From NVTR01 sp965237505 (lineage in GTDB: Bacteria; Pseudomonadota; Alphaproteobacteria; Rhodobacterales; Rhodobacteraceae): a stretch of DNA of 64,000 nucleotides. Shown in pieces: positions 9,598 through 18,769 of this stretch (its first letter is position 1; each line of letters starts with the position of its first letter). The notes beneath the pieces are model-generated. The model worked only from the letters and a program-made list of their open reading frames with translations. It did no database searches and had not been told where the DNA came from. The stretch is from the NCBI GenBank assembly GCA_965237505.1, contig CBDEFR010000009.1:744001-808000 (forward strand), written 5' to 3'. Position numbers and translations under genes: made by a program.

Positions 9598-10076
9598 GTG
9601 TTGCCCTCTTCCTCAACGATTACCTGAATGACGCCTTCCAGGCGATTGCTGACATCTTCCGCTTCGCCACCGGAAAACCCGCGCAAAAGTTGGTCGATCC
9701 AGCCCTCATGCGCGTCCGCCTTACGCGAGAATTCGTCGCGTCCTTTCTGCGTCAGGCGCACGACCGAGGCACGCCGGTCACCGGGAACCGACACCCGAAC
9801 GACAATTCGATCTGCCACCAGACGATCAACGATCCCCGTAACATTACCATTGGACACTCGCAGTACACCCGAAAGCTCGCTCATTTTCAAACCGCCGTCA
9901 TAGCGGCTCAACGCCGCCATCACGTCAAAGCGCGGCAAGGTCGAGGCGAATTCAGATCGCAGGTTCTCACGCAACTCAGCCTCGATGCGGCGCGACACTT
10001 TCAAAAGCCGCAGCCACAGCCGCAGGCGCATCTTGGTTTGCGGCCCATGCCCGAGACTTTGCGCAACCTCGGTCAT
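9594..10076 (-). CDS. MarR-family transcriptional regulator
   Basis: This is a 160-residue winged-helix regulator. The recognition region is LKMSELSGVLRVSNGNVTGI and the wing follows with DRRASVVRLTQKG, both standard for MarR proteins. It sits inside the catabolic operon, between the monooxygenase-reductase and hydratase genes, with an ATGA overlap to the hydratase. By analogy with MarR regulators of aromatic-CoA pathways, it probably represses the operon until a CoA-thioester intermediate binds. A candidate operator dyad is noted at 15226-15244. The frame is intact. Confidence 0.87.
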   Translation of the reverse strand: MTEVAQSLGHGPQTKMRLRLWLRLLKVSRRIEAELRENLRSEFASTLPRFDVMAALSRYDGGLKMSELSGVLRVSNGNVTGIVDRLVADRIVVRVSVPGDRRASVVRLTQKGRDEFSRKADAHEGWIDQLLRGFSGGEAEDVSNRLEGVIQVIVEEEGNT

Positions 10077-10161
10077 GCCTGGTGTCCAAAAACCGGCAGC
10101 GCAGAGACTGGCTCTGTCGCTATTCCGCCATCGGCCATGATATGATTAAACCCAAATCCCA

Positions 10162-11937
10162 CTACACTTTTCCCGTCATCTCGTCCCCGCGGTCGGCCAG
10201 ACGCCAAGCCTGATCGCGCCCGTTCAGATAAGGCAACGGCCAATTCTCTTGCCGGTCACCGATTGTGGTCGCTGCGTGCAGCGTCCAGTACGGGTCGGAC
10301 AGATGGGCGCGCGCAAGACAAACCAGATCGGCGCGACCGGCCATCAGGATCGAATTGACGTGATCGGGCTCATAAATGTTGCCCACCGCCATTGTGGCGA
10401 TGCCCGCTTCGTTGCGGATCCGGTCAGAAAACGGGGTTTGGAACATCCGGCCATACACCGGTTTCGCATCAGTCGAGGTCTGTCCGGCGGAAACGTCGAT
10501 GATATCCGCACCTGCATCCTCAAACATTCGGGCAATCTGGACTGCCTCTTCAGGCGTCACACCTTGCTCACCGACCCAGTCGTTGGCAGATATACGCACC
10601 GACATTGGCTTGCGTGCCGGCCAGGTGGCACGCATAGCGCCGAACACTTCGAGCGGAAACCGCATCCGGTTTTCCAGCGCACCGCCGTAGGCATCGTTGC
10701 GCACATTCGACAGCGGCGAAATAAATGACGAGATCAGGTAACCATGCGCGGCGTGCAGCTCGATCATGTCAAAGTCGGCACGATCCGCCATTTGCGTGGC
10801 AGAGACAAACTGGTCGCACAGCTCGTTCATCTCTGCCCGGTCTAATTCGCGCGGCGTGGCGTTGTTCGCTGTCCACGGGATGGCCGAAGCCGAGACCACG
10901 TCCCAATTGCCCGATTTCAGCGGCGCATCCATGTCCTCCCATCCCAACTGCGTCGAACCCTTGCGCCCCGAGTGCCCGATCTGGCAGCAGATCTTGGCTT
11001 GCGTCTCGGCGTGAACAAAATCGGTTATCCGACGCCATGCCGCCTCATGATCGGGTGCATAAAGCCCAGTACACCCCGGCGTAATCCGCCCCTCCGGGGA
11101 AATACAGGTCATTTCCGTGTAGACCAGCCCGGCACCGCCCTTGGCGCGTTCGCCAAGGTGGATCAGATGCCAGTCGGTAGGGCAGCCATCTACGGCTTTA
11201 TACTGCGCCATCGGCGAAACAACGACGCGGTTTTTAAGCGTCATTTCTCGCAAAGTGAACGGCGCTAACATCGGCGCCCTGACCGGGGCCTCATCGGGCA
11301 CACCGGCTTGCGTCTGAAACCACTTCTCGGCCGACCGCAGCCAGTCGGGATCGCGAAGGCGCAGGTTTTCATGGCTGATGCGCTGGCTTCGGGTCAGCAG
11401 CGAATAGTTGAACTGTACCGGATCAAACTCAAGGTAACGCTCGACATCCTCGAACCATTCAAGACTGTTACGCGCGGCCGATTGCAACCGCAGAACTTCC
11501 AGACGCCGTTCTTCCTGATAGCGCTCAAATGCGGCTTCCAACGTCGGCTCTGAATGCAGAAAATCAGCCAGCGCGATGGCGCTGTCAATTGCCAGCCGGG
11601 TCCCGGAACCGATTGAAAAATGCCCGGTTGCCGCCGCATCCCCCATAAGCACGACGTTCTTGTGATACCATTTTTCGCAGATCACCCGCGGAAAATTCAT
11701 CCACACCGCCGAGCCGCGCAGATGCGCTGCATTTGACATCAGTGCGTGCCCACCCAGGTAGGCCGCAAAGATCCGCTCGCACGTGGCAACGGTTTCCTCT
11801 ATTGACATCGCCTCAAATCCCCAGGCATCCCAGGTCGCCTGGCGGCATTCCACGATCAGCGTCGCGGTATCGGAATCAAACTGATAGATGTGTGCCCAGA
11901 GCCAGCCATGCTCGGTCTTTTCGAATATGAAAGTGAA
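10162..11937 (-). pseudogene. Salicylyl/2-aminobenzoyl-CoA monooxygenase-reductase, C-terminal part
   Basis: This part holds the end of the FAD monooxygenase domain (MGDAAATGHFSIGSGTRLAI) and a complete Old Yellow Enzyme-type FMN domain from about LREMTLKNRVVVSPM to the end (HLIHLGERAKGGAGLVYTEM, IELHAAHGYLISSFISP). The two-domain fusion is characteristic of bifunctional salicylyl-CoA 5-hydroxylase and of 2-aminobenzoyl-CoA monooxygenase/reductase, which hydroxylates and then reduces the aromatic ring. Joined to the N-terminal part at 14623-15152 it gives about 765 residues in frame. It is disrupted by the IS1595-type element, with AAAGTGAA duplicated on both sides. Confidence 0.88.
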
Positions 11938-12011
11938 GGAGATTATATACGAAAATCCCATTGACATGAGAATCCCAATATTATATAAGAATCCCAACGG
12001 AGGGTTTTCTC

Positions 12012-12989
12012 ATGGCACGCAACGCACCTGGCAAGCATAAGCGCAAAGGACTGAGTTTCGTTCAGGTCATGGACCTGTTTCCCGATGACGCCGCCGCGCA
12101 GAAATGGATCGAGTCAGAGATTTGGCCCGGTGGCCCGTACTGCCCGAAGTGCGGATCGTTAAACATTCAGACGCCGATCAAGCATCGCACGATGACGCAC
12201 CGTTGCCGCGACTGTCCAAATCGCTATCAGTTCTCGCTCAAGACCGGAACGGCCATGAAGGGGACGAAGATGGGTTATCGCATTTGGGCCATCGCCATCT
12301 ATCTGCTGTCAACGAACCTGAAGGGTGTCTCAAGCATGAAGCTTCACCGTGATCTAGATATCACGCAGAAGAGCGCATGGCATCTGGCCCATCGCATTCG
12401 CGAATCGTGGATCCGCGAGAGTGCGGTATTCTCCGGCCCTGCAGAGGCCGATGAAACATATTTCGGTGGGCGGCGCGCCAATATGCCAAGGGCGAAGCGG
12501 AAACAGCTAAAGGGCCGTGGCCCAGCCGGGAAATTGGCGGCTGTTGGCGTTAAGGATCGGATCACAAACCGGGTCCACGCTCAAGTCACCGCTTCCACGG
12601 ACGCCGCGACTCTGCAATCATTTATCCGGGAACATGTCAGGAAGGGAGCTGAGGTGTACACGGATGAACATGGTGGCTATAAAAATCTCAATGGTTTCAA
12701 TCATGAAGCCGTAAATCACAGCGTTGGTGAATACGTGCGCGGCATGGCGCATACCAACGGGATCGAATCGTTCTGGTCGATGCTCAAGCGGGCGCACAAG
12801 GGAACCTTCCACAAAATCTCGGCTAAGCATCTTGATCGCTATGTGACTGAGTTCACGGGCCATCACAACGACCGTGATTACGATACGCTGGCAATCATGG
12901 CGCGGATCGCGGCGGGCCTGTCCGGCAAGCGGTTGCGCTACGGAGACCTGATTGCGGACAACGGATTAGAGTCCGGAGCGCAGAGTTAG
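12012..12989 (+). CDS. IS1595-family transposase (ISXO2-like)
   Basis: This is an intact 325-residue transposase. An N-terminal zinc-ribbon is visible as YCPKCG and HRCRDC. The DDE core follows: AEADETYFGGRR, VYTDEHGGYKNL and the HTNGIESFWSMLKR block with its glutamate replacement region. The start ATG at 12012 follows GGAGGG. The C-terminus KRLRYGDLIADNGL closely resembles that of the broken transposase at 54154-55413. It inserts with an 8-bp duplication. The methyltransferase gene starts 3 bp after its stop, so transposase and cargo are probably co-transcribed. Confidence 0.93.
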   Translation: MARNAPGKHKRKGLSFVQVMDLFPDDAAAQKWIESEIWPGGPYCPKCGSLNIQTPIKHRTMTHRCRDCPNRYQFSLKTGTAMKGTKMGYRIWAIAIYLLSTNLKGVSSMKLHRDLDITQKSAWHLAHRIRESWIRESAVFSGPAEADETYFGGRRANMPRAKRKQLKGRGPAGKLAAVGVKDRITNRVHAQVTASTDAATLQSFIREHVRKGAEVYTDEHGGYKNLNGFNHEAVNHSVGEYVRGMAHTNGIESFWSMLKRAHKGTFHKISAKHLDRYVTEFTGHHNDRDYDTLAIMARIAAGLSGKRLRYGDLIADNGLESGAQS

Positions 12990-12992
12990 GCC

Positions 12993-13823
12993 ATGAGGAG
13001 GGCCGTCCTCTCTTGCGAAGACAACATCGCGTTCATGACAGATTTCGATGACGCTACATTCAAGCTGATTGTCACGTCGCCGCCCTATAACCTCGGCAAA
13101 TCCTACGAGAACAAATCCGGTCTTGACGTCTATCTCGCCATGCAAGAGCGCGTGATTGGCGAATGCGTCCGTCTCCTGGACGATCGGGGATCAATCTGCT
13201 GGCAGGTCGGAAACTATGTCGAGAATGGCGATATCGTACCTCTCGACACCCTGATTTATCCATTGTTCCGGGCGCAAGGGCTTAAGCTGCGCAACCGGAT
13301 CATCTGGCAATTCGGCCATGGCCTGCACTGTACGAAGCGGCTGTCCGGGCGGTACGAGACGATCAATTGGTGGACGAAGGGTGACGATTACACTTGGAAC
13401 CTGGACCCGATACGAGTGCCGGCAAAGTACCCGGGCAAGAAGCACTTCAAGGGTCCGAACGCAGGCAAGTTGTCGGGGAATCCCAATGGAAAGAACCCGA
13501 CCGACGTGTGGGACTTTCCGAACGTCAAGAACAATCACCCGGAGAAGACGATCCATCCCTGCCAGTTTCCCGTCGAATTGGTTGAGCGCCTCGTTCTTTC
13601 GCTAACCGATGAGGGCGACTCCGTTTTGGACCCCTACATGGGCGTCGGATCTGCCATCATCGCGGCCCTCAAGCACGGCAGGCATGGCTACGGCTGCGAT
13701 ATTGTCGAGCAATATGTCGAGATAGCGGAGAGCCGCGTGCAGGCACTCGAATCAGGCGAGTTGCGGACCCGCCCCATGGGTAAACCGATCTACGATCCAG
13801 CCCTTCCTAATGGCGGCCATTGA
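12993..13823 (+). CDS. Site-specific DNA methyltransferase, beta class (transposon cargo)
   Basis: This is a 276-residue SAM-dependent methyltransferase. Motif IV (TSPPYN, residues about 29-34) comes before motif I (DPYMGVGSAI, about 212-221), which defines the beta class that contains many N4-cytosine and some N6-adenine enzymes. The FPNVKNNHPEKTIHPCQFP segment before motif I is typical. The paired endonuclease is of the BglII/BstYI type, whose partner methylases often modify cytosine in GATC-centred sites. The target here is therefore probably RGATCY or AGATCT, by inference. The stop overlaps the endonuclease start (TGATG). The intact methylase beside a broken nuclease would leave a solitary methyltransferase. 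Confidence 0.88.
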   Translation: MRRAVLSCEDNIAFMTDFDDATFKLIVTSPPYNLGKSYENKSGLDVYLAMQERVIGECVRLLDDRGSICWQVGNYVENGDIVPLDTLIYPLFRAQGLKLRNRIIWQFGHGLHCTKRLSGRYETINWWTKGDDYTWNLDPIRVPAKYPGKKHFKGPNAGKLSGNPNGKNPTDVWDFPNVKNNHPEKTIHPCQFPVELVERLVLSLTDEGDSVLDPYMGVGSAIIAALKHGRHGYGCDIVEQYVEIAESRVQALESGELRTRPMGKPIYDPALPNGGH

Positions 13824-14433
13824 TGCGGATCGACGCCAAATACTCGCATTTGAACGGCGAGGAATACCTGATCGTCCACAAGCCCGCGTTATGGCTGGAG
13901 GTTCAGCGTGTGGTTGCCGGGGTGGACGCCATAGCCTGCAAAACCAAGGTTTCTAAAGAAAAGAGGATGGTCGGGCGGATGCTCTATTCCCGCTGGACAT
14001 GAACGCCGCGTTCAAGACCGGACTGGAAGCGCTTGGCTGGAAAGAGCGGCGAAACACTTTCTGGGTGACAGACGACGAGCGACTTTTGCGCGGTATCTAC
14101 GGGCGTCCGGCGGACGAGCAAAAGGCCGCGATCCAAGAGGCGGGACATGAGCCGATCATGTCCTATAACCAAACCGACTTTCTGAAGGATCGCGTTGCCG
14201 TGGAGGTCCAATTCGGCAAGTACGCCTTCGTCGCTCACGACCTCTTTGTGAAGCACCTGAGTTTCTACGTCTCCGACATCATAGACGTAGGAATCGAAGT
14301 GCTGCCGATGAAACAACTCGAAAAGGATATGTCGAGCGGAGTCCCGTATTACGAGCGGGACTTGCTCAACGTCTTGAGGCAGGGACGTGGTGTCCCTGCC
14401 GTGCCGCTCGTCTTGATAGGAGTCTTACCATGA
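13823..14433 (+). pseudogene. BglII/BstYI-type restriction endonuclease, frameshifted (transposon cargo)
   Basis: Two frames together give about 203 residues. The first reads MRIDAKYSHLNGEEYLIVHK and ends in CKTKVSKEKRMVGRMLYS; the second starts AAFKTGLEALGWKERR and contains ITS core DFLKDRVAVEVQFGKYAFVA (a PD-E-Q/ExK type site) and VPYYERDLLNVLRQGRG. These match the BglII/BstYI endonuclease family as I know it. The break is in a run of C near 13990: TTCCCGCTGG needs one more C to read SPLDMNAAFK without interruption. The loss makes the enzyme inactive unless slippage restores it. The stop overlaps the following small ORF by ATGA. Confidence 0.82.
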
Positions 14434-14594
14434 CAGATAAATCCAGGCCTGACCTTTGGGTGCAGCCCATGACCTACCAGCCCAAGAAGGCGGAGAAGGA
14501 AGAGGATATGTCCGTCGATGCCTCACCGGAAGACTTAATCCGTGCCGTCATGAGGCCCGTGAACATCAAGCACATTGGCGAGGACGAGAAGTGA
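14430..14594 (+). CDS. 54-residue ORF at the right end of the R-M transposon
   Basis: The small protein begins MTDKSRPDLWVQPMTYQPKK and ends NIKHIGEDEK. It is rich in charged residues and has no membrane segment. Its ATG overlaps the endonuclease stop (ATGA) and its stop lies 28 bp from the transposon end. Type II systems often carry a small controller protein, but I see no HTH here, so that role is not supported. It may be a structural or antitoxin-like accessory of the cargo. The family is unrecognised. Confidence 0.55.
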   Translation: MTDKSRPDLWVQPMTYQPKKAEKEEDMSVDASPEDLIRAVMRPVNIKHIGEDEK

Positions 14595-14622
14595 AGGATT
14601 GGGATTTTCGTATATAATCCCC

Positions 14623-15152
14623 AAAGTGAACGCGTCGTTGAATTTCTGATGGGTGCCGAGCCAGATGAACTTGCAAAGACGCATGTCGATATCGGGCTTG
14701 AAGTCACGTGCATATTCGCGCCGCACCAAGGAATTAATTCCGTCGGTCGCGACCACTAGATCATAGTTTTCCCGATAGTCTTCCGCCGACGCGAATTTGC
14801 TCTGAAACTGCAGATCGACACCCAGGTTCCGGGCCCGCGCCTGCAATATGACAAGCATCTGCTTGCGGCCAATCCCGGCAAACCCATGCACCCCGGAAAC
14901 GGTGCGCACACCGTCGTGAACAACCGCGATATCGTCCCAGTAAATAAATTGATTCCGGATCGCATCGGTGCTTTTTGGGTCGTTGTCCTGCATCTTGCCC
15001 AATGCATCATCTGACAACACCACGCCCCAGCCAAAGGTGTCGTTGGCGCGGTTCTGCTCGATGACCGTGATCTTGTGACCAGGATCGCGCAACTTCATCG
15101 AGATTGCGAGGTAGAGACCGGCAGGCCTGCCGCCGAGACATACAACACGCAT
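14623..15152 (-). pseudogene. Salicylyl/2-aminobenzoyl-CoA monooxygenase-reductase, N-terminal part
   Basis: The first 175 or so codons start at 15152 with MRVVCLGGRPAGLYLAISMK, the FAD-binding fold of aromatic-CoA hydroxylases, followed by NDTFGWGVVLSDDALGKM and VVATDGINSLVRREY. The usual GGGPAG reads GGRPAG, so the second conserved glycine of GxGxxG is replaced by arginine through one G-to-A change in the codon. This would harm FAD binding even if the transposon left. The frame is cut at 14623 by the IS1595-type element. It diverges from the enoyl-CoA hydratase/dehydrogenase gene. Confidence 0.87.
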
Positions 15153-15472
15153 GAACTCCCCCCGATTGATCTTGTTGGCCAGCCACGTTGGCGCACCATA
15201 TTGTCGAACGCTAGAGCGAGTTGAATTTTATTTCATGCATAAAATATTTGTGCTTAAAATTACCGTCGAATGATCTTGACCGCAAATGGCGGCGTCTGAA
15301 AGTATGGTGCGATGACCTTTTTTTTCAAACCCGAACTGACCCGCACCAAGGCAATCCCGTTGGTTTGGAAATACCCATGTATTGGGGAACCGATGCCGAC
15401 TGAAAACGAGCAGTCGGACCGTGGCTGTCGATTGGCGAATCCGCAGCGACCCAGCCTGCGGGCATTGCAATA
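15153..15472. promoter_or_regulatory. Divergent promoter region with candidate MarR operator
   Basis: These 320 bp separate the minus-strand catabolic operon from the plus-strand hydratase/dehydrogenase. The central part is AT-rich. It contains TTTTAT-N7-ATAAAA (15226-15244), an inverted repeat of a size suited to a MarR dimer; the MarR gene is in the operon. No gene is visible here. The operator assignment is inference. Confidence 0.4.
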
Positions 15473-17174
15473 ATGGCTGTGGTCCTGATCAAACGCGAGA
15501 GCAAATTGGCCATCGTGAGCATTGATAACCCACCGGTCAACGCATTGTTACGGGCCGTGCGGCAGGGATTGTCGGACGCTATCGATTGTATTGATGCCGA
15601 CGAAAATATTCGTGCGGTCGTCTTGTTGTGTGTCGGACGCACCTTTATCGCAGGAGCGGATGTGCGCGAGTTCGCCAAGTCGCCGCAACCGCCGCATCTG
15701 CCGGATGTCGTTGCAATGTTGGACAAATCGGCGAAACCCTGGGTGGCTGCAATCCACGGCACAGCGCTCGGCGGCGGGCTTGAGGTCGCCCTTGGCTGCC
15801 GGTACCGCATCGCCACGCCTGATGCGAAACTAGGTCTGCCCGAGGTCAACCTCGGTCTTATCCCCGGCGCCGGCGGCACAGTGCGCCTGCCGCGCTTGAT
15901 CGGCGTCGAGGCCGCACTGAACATGATCGCAAGTGGGAAACCGGTTTCGGCCAAAACGGCTCTGTCGCTGGGGCTGGTTCATCGCATTGCCGACGGTGAT
16001 TTGACACAGGCTGCGATGGTGTTCGCTAAAGAAATCAGCACCGGTTCCAATCGCGCGCCTCTTATCGGAGTAGCGGTTCAACCACCAAAAGACTCCGCCG
16101 AATGGAGCGCCAGGAAATCCGCAATCCAAAACAAAGCGCGCGGCCAGAACGCGCCACTTGCGGCGCTACAAGCCGTTGAAAACGCTCTTACATTGTCGAG
16201 CGAGCAAGCGCTGACAAAAGAGCGCGCGCTTTTCGTAAAACTGAAAAACGGCCCGCAATCCAACGCTCTGCGCCATATTTTCTTCGCCGAACGCGCTGTG
16301 GCAAAGATCGAGCGGCTGCAGAGCGTGGCCGCGCGCGAATCCACCGATATTGGAGTTATCGGCGGCGGCACAATGGGCGCTGGCATTGCTGCGGCCTGTC
16401 TGCTCGCGGGCCTGCGGGTAACGATGCTTGAACGCGACGAAAAGAGCCTCGGCGCTGGCATCGCGCGGGTTCGCACGACACTAAAACAAAGCCATTCGCG
16501 CAACCTGATCGACACGGTCCAACTTGCAAGGATGCAGGCAGAATTCGCCGGTGCTCTGGACTACTCCTCCATGTCCGGCGTGGATTTGGTGATCGAAGCG
16601 GTGTTCGAGGATATCGACGCCAAAAAAGACGTTTTTGGCCAGCTGGATGCGGCCACACGCCCTGATACCGTATTGGCGACGAACACGTCCTACCTGGATG
16701 TCGGCGAGATCGCTGAAGCCGTCTCAGATCCGTCACGCGTGCTCGGCCTGCATTTCTTTTCGCCGGCCTACATCATGAAGCTTCTCGAAATAATCCACCC
16801 GCCCAAAGTGTCCGACGATGTTCTGGCAACGGGCTTCGCGCTGGCGAAACGGCTGGGCAAGATCGCCGTGCCTGCGGGCGTCTGTGACGGGTTCATCGCA
16901 AACCGGATGATGTCTGCTTACCGGCGGGAATGTGAATACATGCTGGAAGACGGCGCCCTGCCGCAGCAGATAGACGCAGCTATGGTGAAATTCGGCTTCC
17001 CTATGGGTGTCTTTGCGATGCAGGATCTGGCTGGTCTCGACATTGCCTGGGCGACGCGCAAACGGCAATCCTTGCACCGTTCCGCCGACACCCGATACGT
17101 CGATATCGCCGACCGTCTGTGCAAGATGGGGCGGCTGGGGCGCAAGACTGGCAGTGGCTGGTATGACTATTCAG
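15473..17174 (+). pseudogene. Enoyl-CoA hydratase / 3-hydroxyacyl-CoA dehydrogenase, N-terminal part
   Basis: This is a bifunctional beta-oxidation enzyme. The N-terminal crotonase domain (about 1-180) shows GRTFIAGADVREF and HGTALGGGLEVALGCRYR; the NAD-binding dehydrogenase domain starts at GVIGGGTMGAGIAAACL (near residue 290) and continues through LGLHFFSPAYIMKLLEII and VCDGFIANRMM. The frame is cut at SGWYDYS by a 4.1-kb insert. The C-terminal end of the same gene is at 21267-21531, and the two parts join in frame through one TTCAG. It would oxidise 3-hydroxyacyl-CoA intermediates of the aromatic pathway. Confidence 0.88.
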
Positions 17175-17268
17175 CCCGCATTCCCCAAGTAGCTGACGGA
17201 TTTGTTTTCATTCAAGCCCGTATTTGTGTTATATTACAGCAGGTTAATGTGGCGGAAGGTTGTAGATC

Positions 17269-18621
17269 ATGGATCACCCAGAGGGTGCGGGCAAATCAGG
17301 TGGTGTCAGACTGGGTTTTGACCGTCGGGTACGGCTTGAGTTCCACGGTTCCAAGATCAGTTCTGACGGCGGGTTGCTGCTGTATCGGGAATTGGATGAA
17401 GTGCTCAGCCTGCACGATATGGCTGGCGGTCTTCTCAAGGACGTGCGCAAGGGCCGCAATTGCGTTCACACCCTTGTCGGGCTTTTGCGTCAGTCTGTCT
17501 TTGGTCGCCTTGCTGGCTACGAGGACGTCAATGACGCGGAGCGTTTAGCGCTCGATCCGGTGATGCGCCAGATTGTGGGCGGACGGGCTGTTGATGAACA
17601 GGCAGCATCCGCGAGCCAGATGGGGCGGTTTGAGACTGAGGTTCTGGCAGTGAATGATAATCGCGCGGCACTTTCTGATCTGTCGGGACAGTGGATTGAC
17701 GCGGTGCATGACCGCAAAGGGCTGAAGTACATCACACTGGACATGGACAGTTCTGTCAGCCCGACCCACGGGGCACAGGAAGGAACCGCATGGAACGGGC
17801 ACTTCGGCTGCATGTGTTATCATCCGCTCTTCATCTTCAACCAGTTTGGTCATCTGGAGCGCAGCGTCCTGCGCCATGGCAACGTCCATAGTGCCGATGG
17901 ATGGAAAGCGCTTCTGGCTCCCGTCATCGCCCGCTATGCAAAGCGAGACCTGATGCGGTTCTTTAGGGCGGATGCCGCCTTTGCCATCCCGGAGCTGTAC
18001 AAAGACCTTGAAGCGGCGGAATATTATTATGCTGTCCGCCTGAAGAAGAACGCTGTGTTGGAAAGTCGCATCGCGCATCGTCTCACCCGCCCAGTGGGGC
18101 GACCGTCAAAGACCAAGGTCAAACGCTTCTATGAAGAGTTCGAGTATCAGGCCCAAAGCTGGGATAAGCCGCGCCGGGTGGTCGCCAAAATCGAGTGGCA
18201 TCCGGACGAGTTGTTTCCCCGTTTGGGTTTCATCGTGACCAACCTGCCGATGGAGCCAGAGGAGGTTGTCCGCTTCTACAACCAGCGGGGCACGGCAGAG
18301 CAACACATCAAGGAGGGCAAGCAGGCCATCACCTGGACGCGACTGTCCTGCAAACGCTTTGCCAACAACGAGGTGCGGCTTCAGCTTCACGCACTGGCCT
18401 ATAACCTTGGCATCTTCTTGCAGGGCGTAGAACTGCCCGAGGAGGTGGCCGACTGGTCACTCACCAGTTTGCAGACCCGGCTTATCAAAACCGGCGCAAG
18501 AGTTGTTCGACACGCCCGTGCCATCACCTTCCAACTGGCTGAGGTTGCTATCAGTGGCTCCCTTTTCCAGGGCATCCTCAAAGCCATTCAGCGCCTACGC
18601 GCACCTCCATGTCCCGCATGA
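17269..18621 (+). CDS. IS1380-family transposase
   Basis: This is an intact 450-residue DDE transposase. The start MDHPEGAGKSGGVRLGFDRR and the following KISSDGGLLLYRELDE are the usual IS1380 N-terminus. The catalytic region includes KYITLDMDSSVSPTHGAQEG (first Asp), RADAAFAIPELYKDLE, and FYNQRGTAEQHIKEGKQAI with the glutamate. The family length is 430-460 residues, so it is full size. Confidence 0.92.
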   Translation: MDHPEGAGKSGGVRLGFDRRVRLEFHGSKISSDGGLLLYRELDEVLSLHDMAGGLLKDVRKGRNCVHTLVGLLRQSVFGRLAGYEDVNDAERLALDPVMRQIVGGRAVDEQAASASQMGRFETEVLAVNDNRAALSDLSGQWIDAVHDRKGLKYITLDMDSSVSPTHGAQEGTAWNGHFGCMCYHPLFIFNQFGHLERSVLRHGNVHSADGWKALLAPVIARYAKRDLMRFFRADAAFAIPELYKDLEAAEYYYAVRLKKNAVLESRIAHRLTRPVGRPSKTKVKRFYEEFEYQAQSWDKPRRVVAKIEWHPDELFPRLGFIVTNLPMEPEEVVRFYNQRGTAEQHIKEGKQAITWTRLSCKRFANNEVRLQLHALAYNLGIFLQGVELPEEVADWSLTSLQTRLIKTGARVVRHARAITFQLAEVAISGSLFQGILKAIQRLRAPPCPA

Positions 18622-18769
18622 GCGCCATCGCCGCAATACCTCAACAAAAGCGGCAAAGTAGATGTGTCCAGAAATCGACGATACGGCGCGACAGGGGCAA
18701 AAAACAGGTACAGAGGCCCAGAACACAGACCAAAACATCAAAGTCACGCTCGACTGACCAAGGCAACCA

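Larger units (their letters stand above)
11938..14622 (+). mobile_element. IS1595-family transposon with restriction-modification cargo
   Basis: The element is 2685 bp. The left end is GGAGATTATATACGAAAATC and the right end, read inward, is GGGGATTATATACGAAAATC. It is flanked by the 8-bp duplication AAAGTGAA (11930-11937 and 14623-14630). It carries an intact transposase, a DNA methyltransferase, a frameshifted BglII/BstYI-type endonuclease and a 54-codon ORF, all on the plus strand with short overlaps. Precise excision would restore the interrupted monooxygenase gene in frame (FNDAFT joined to FIFEKTEHG). The related element at 53394-55497 has similar ends but different cargo. Confidence 0.93.

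Noticed and set aside
14430..14594. Restriction-modification controller (C) protein
   Set aside because: The 54-residue product has no helix-turn-helix and lies behind, not before, the endonuclease.
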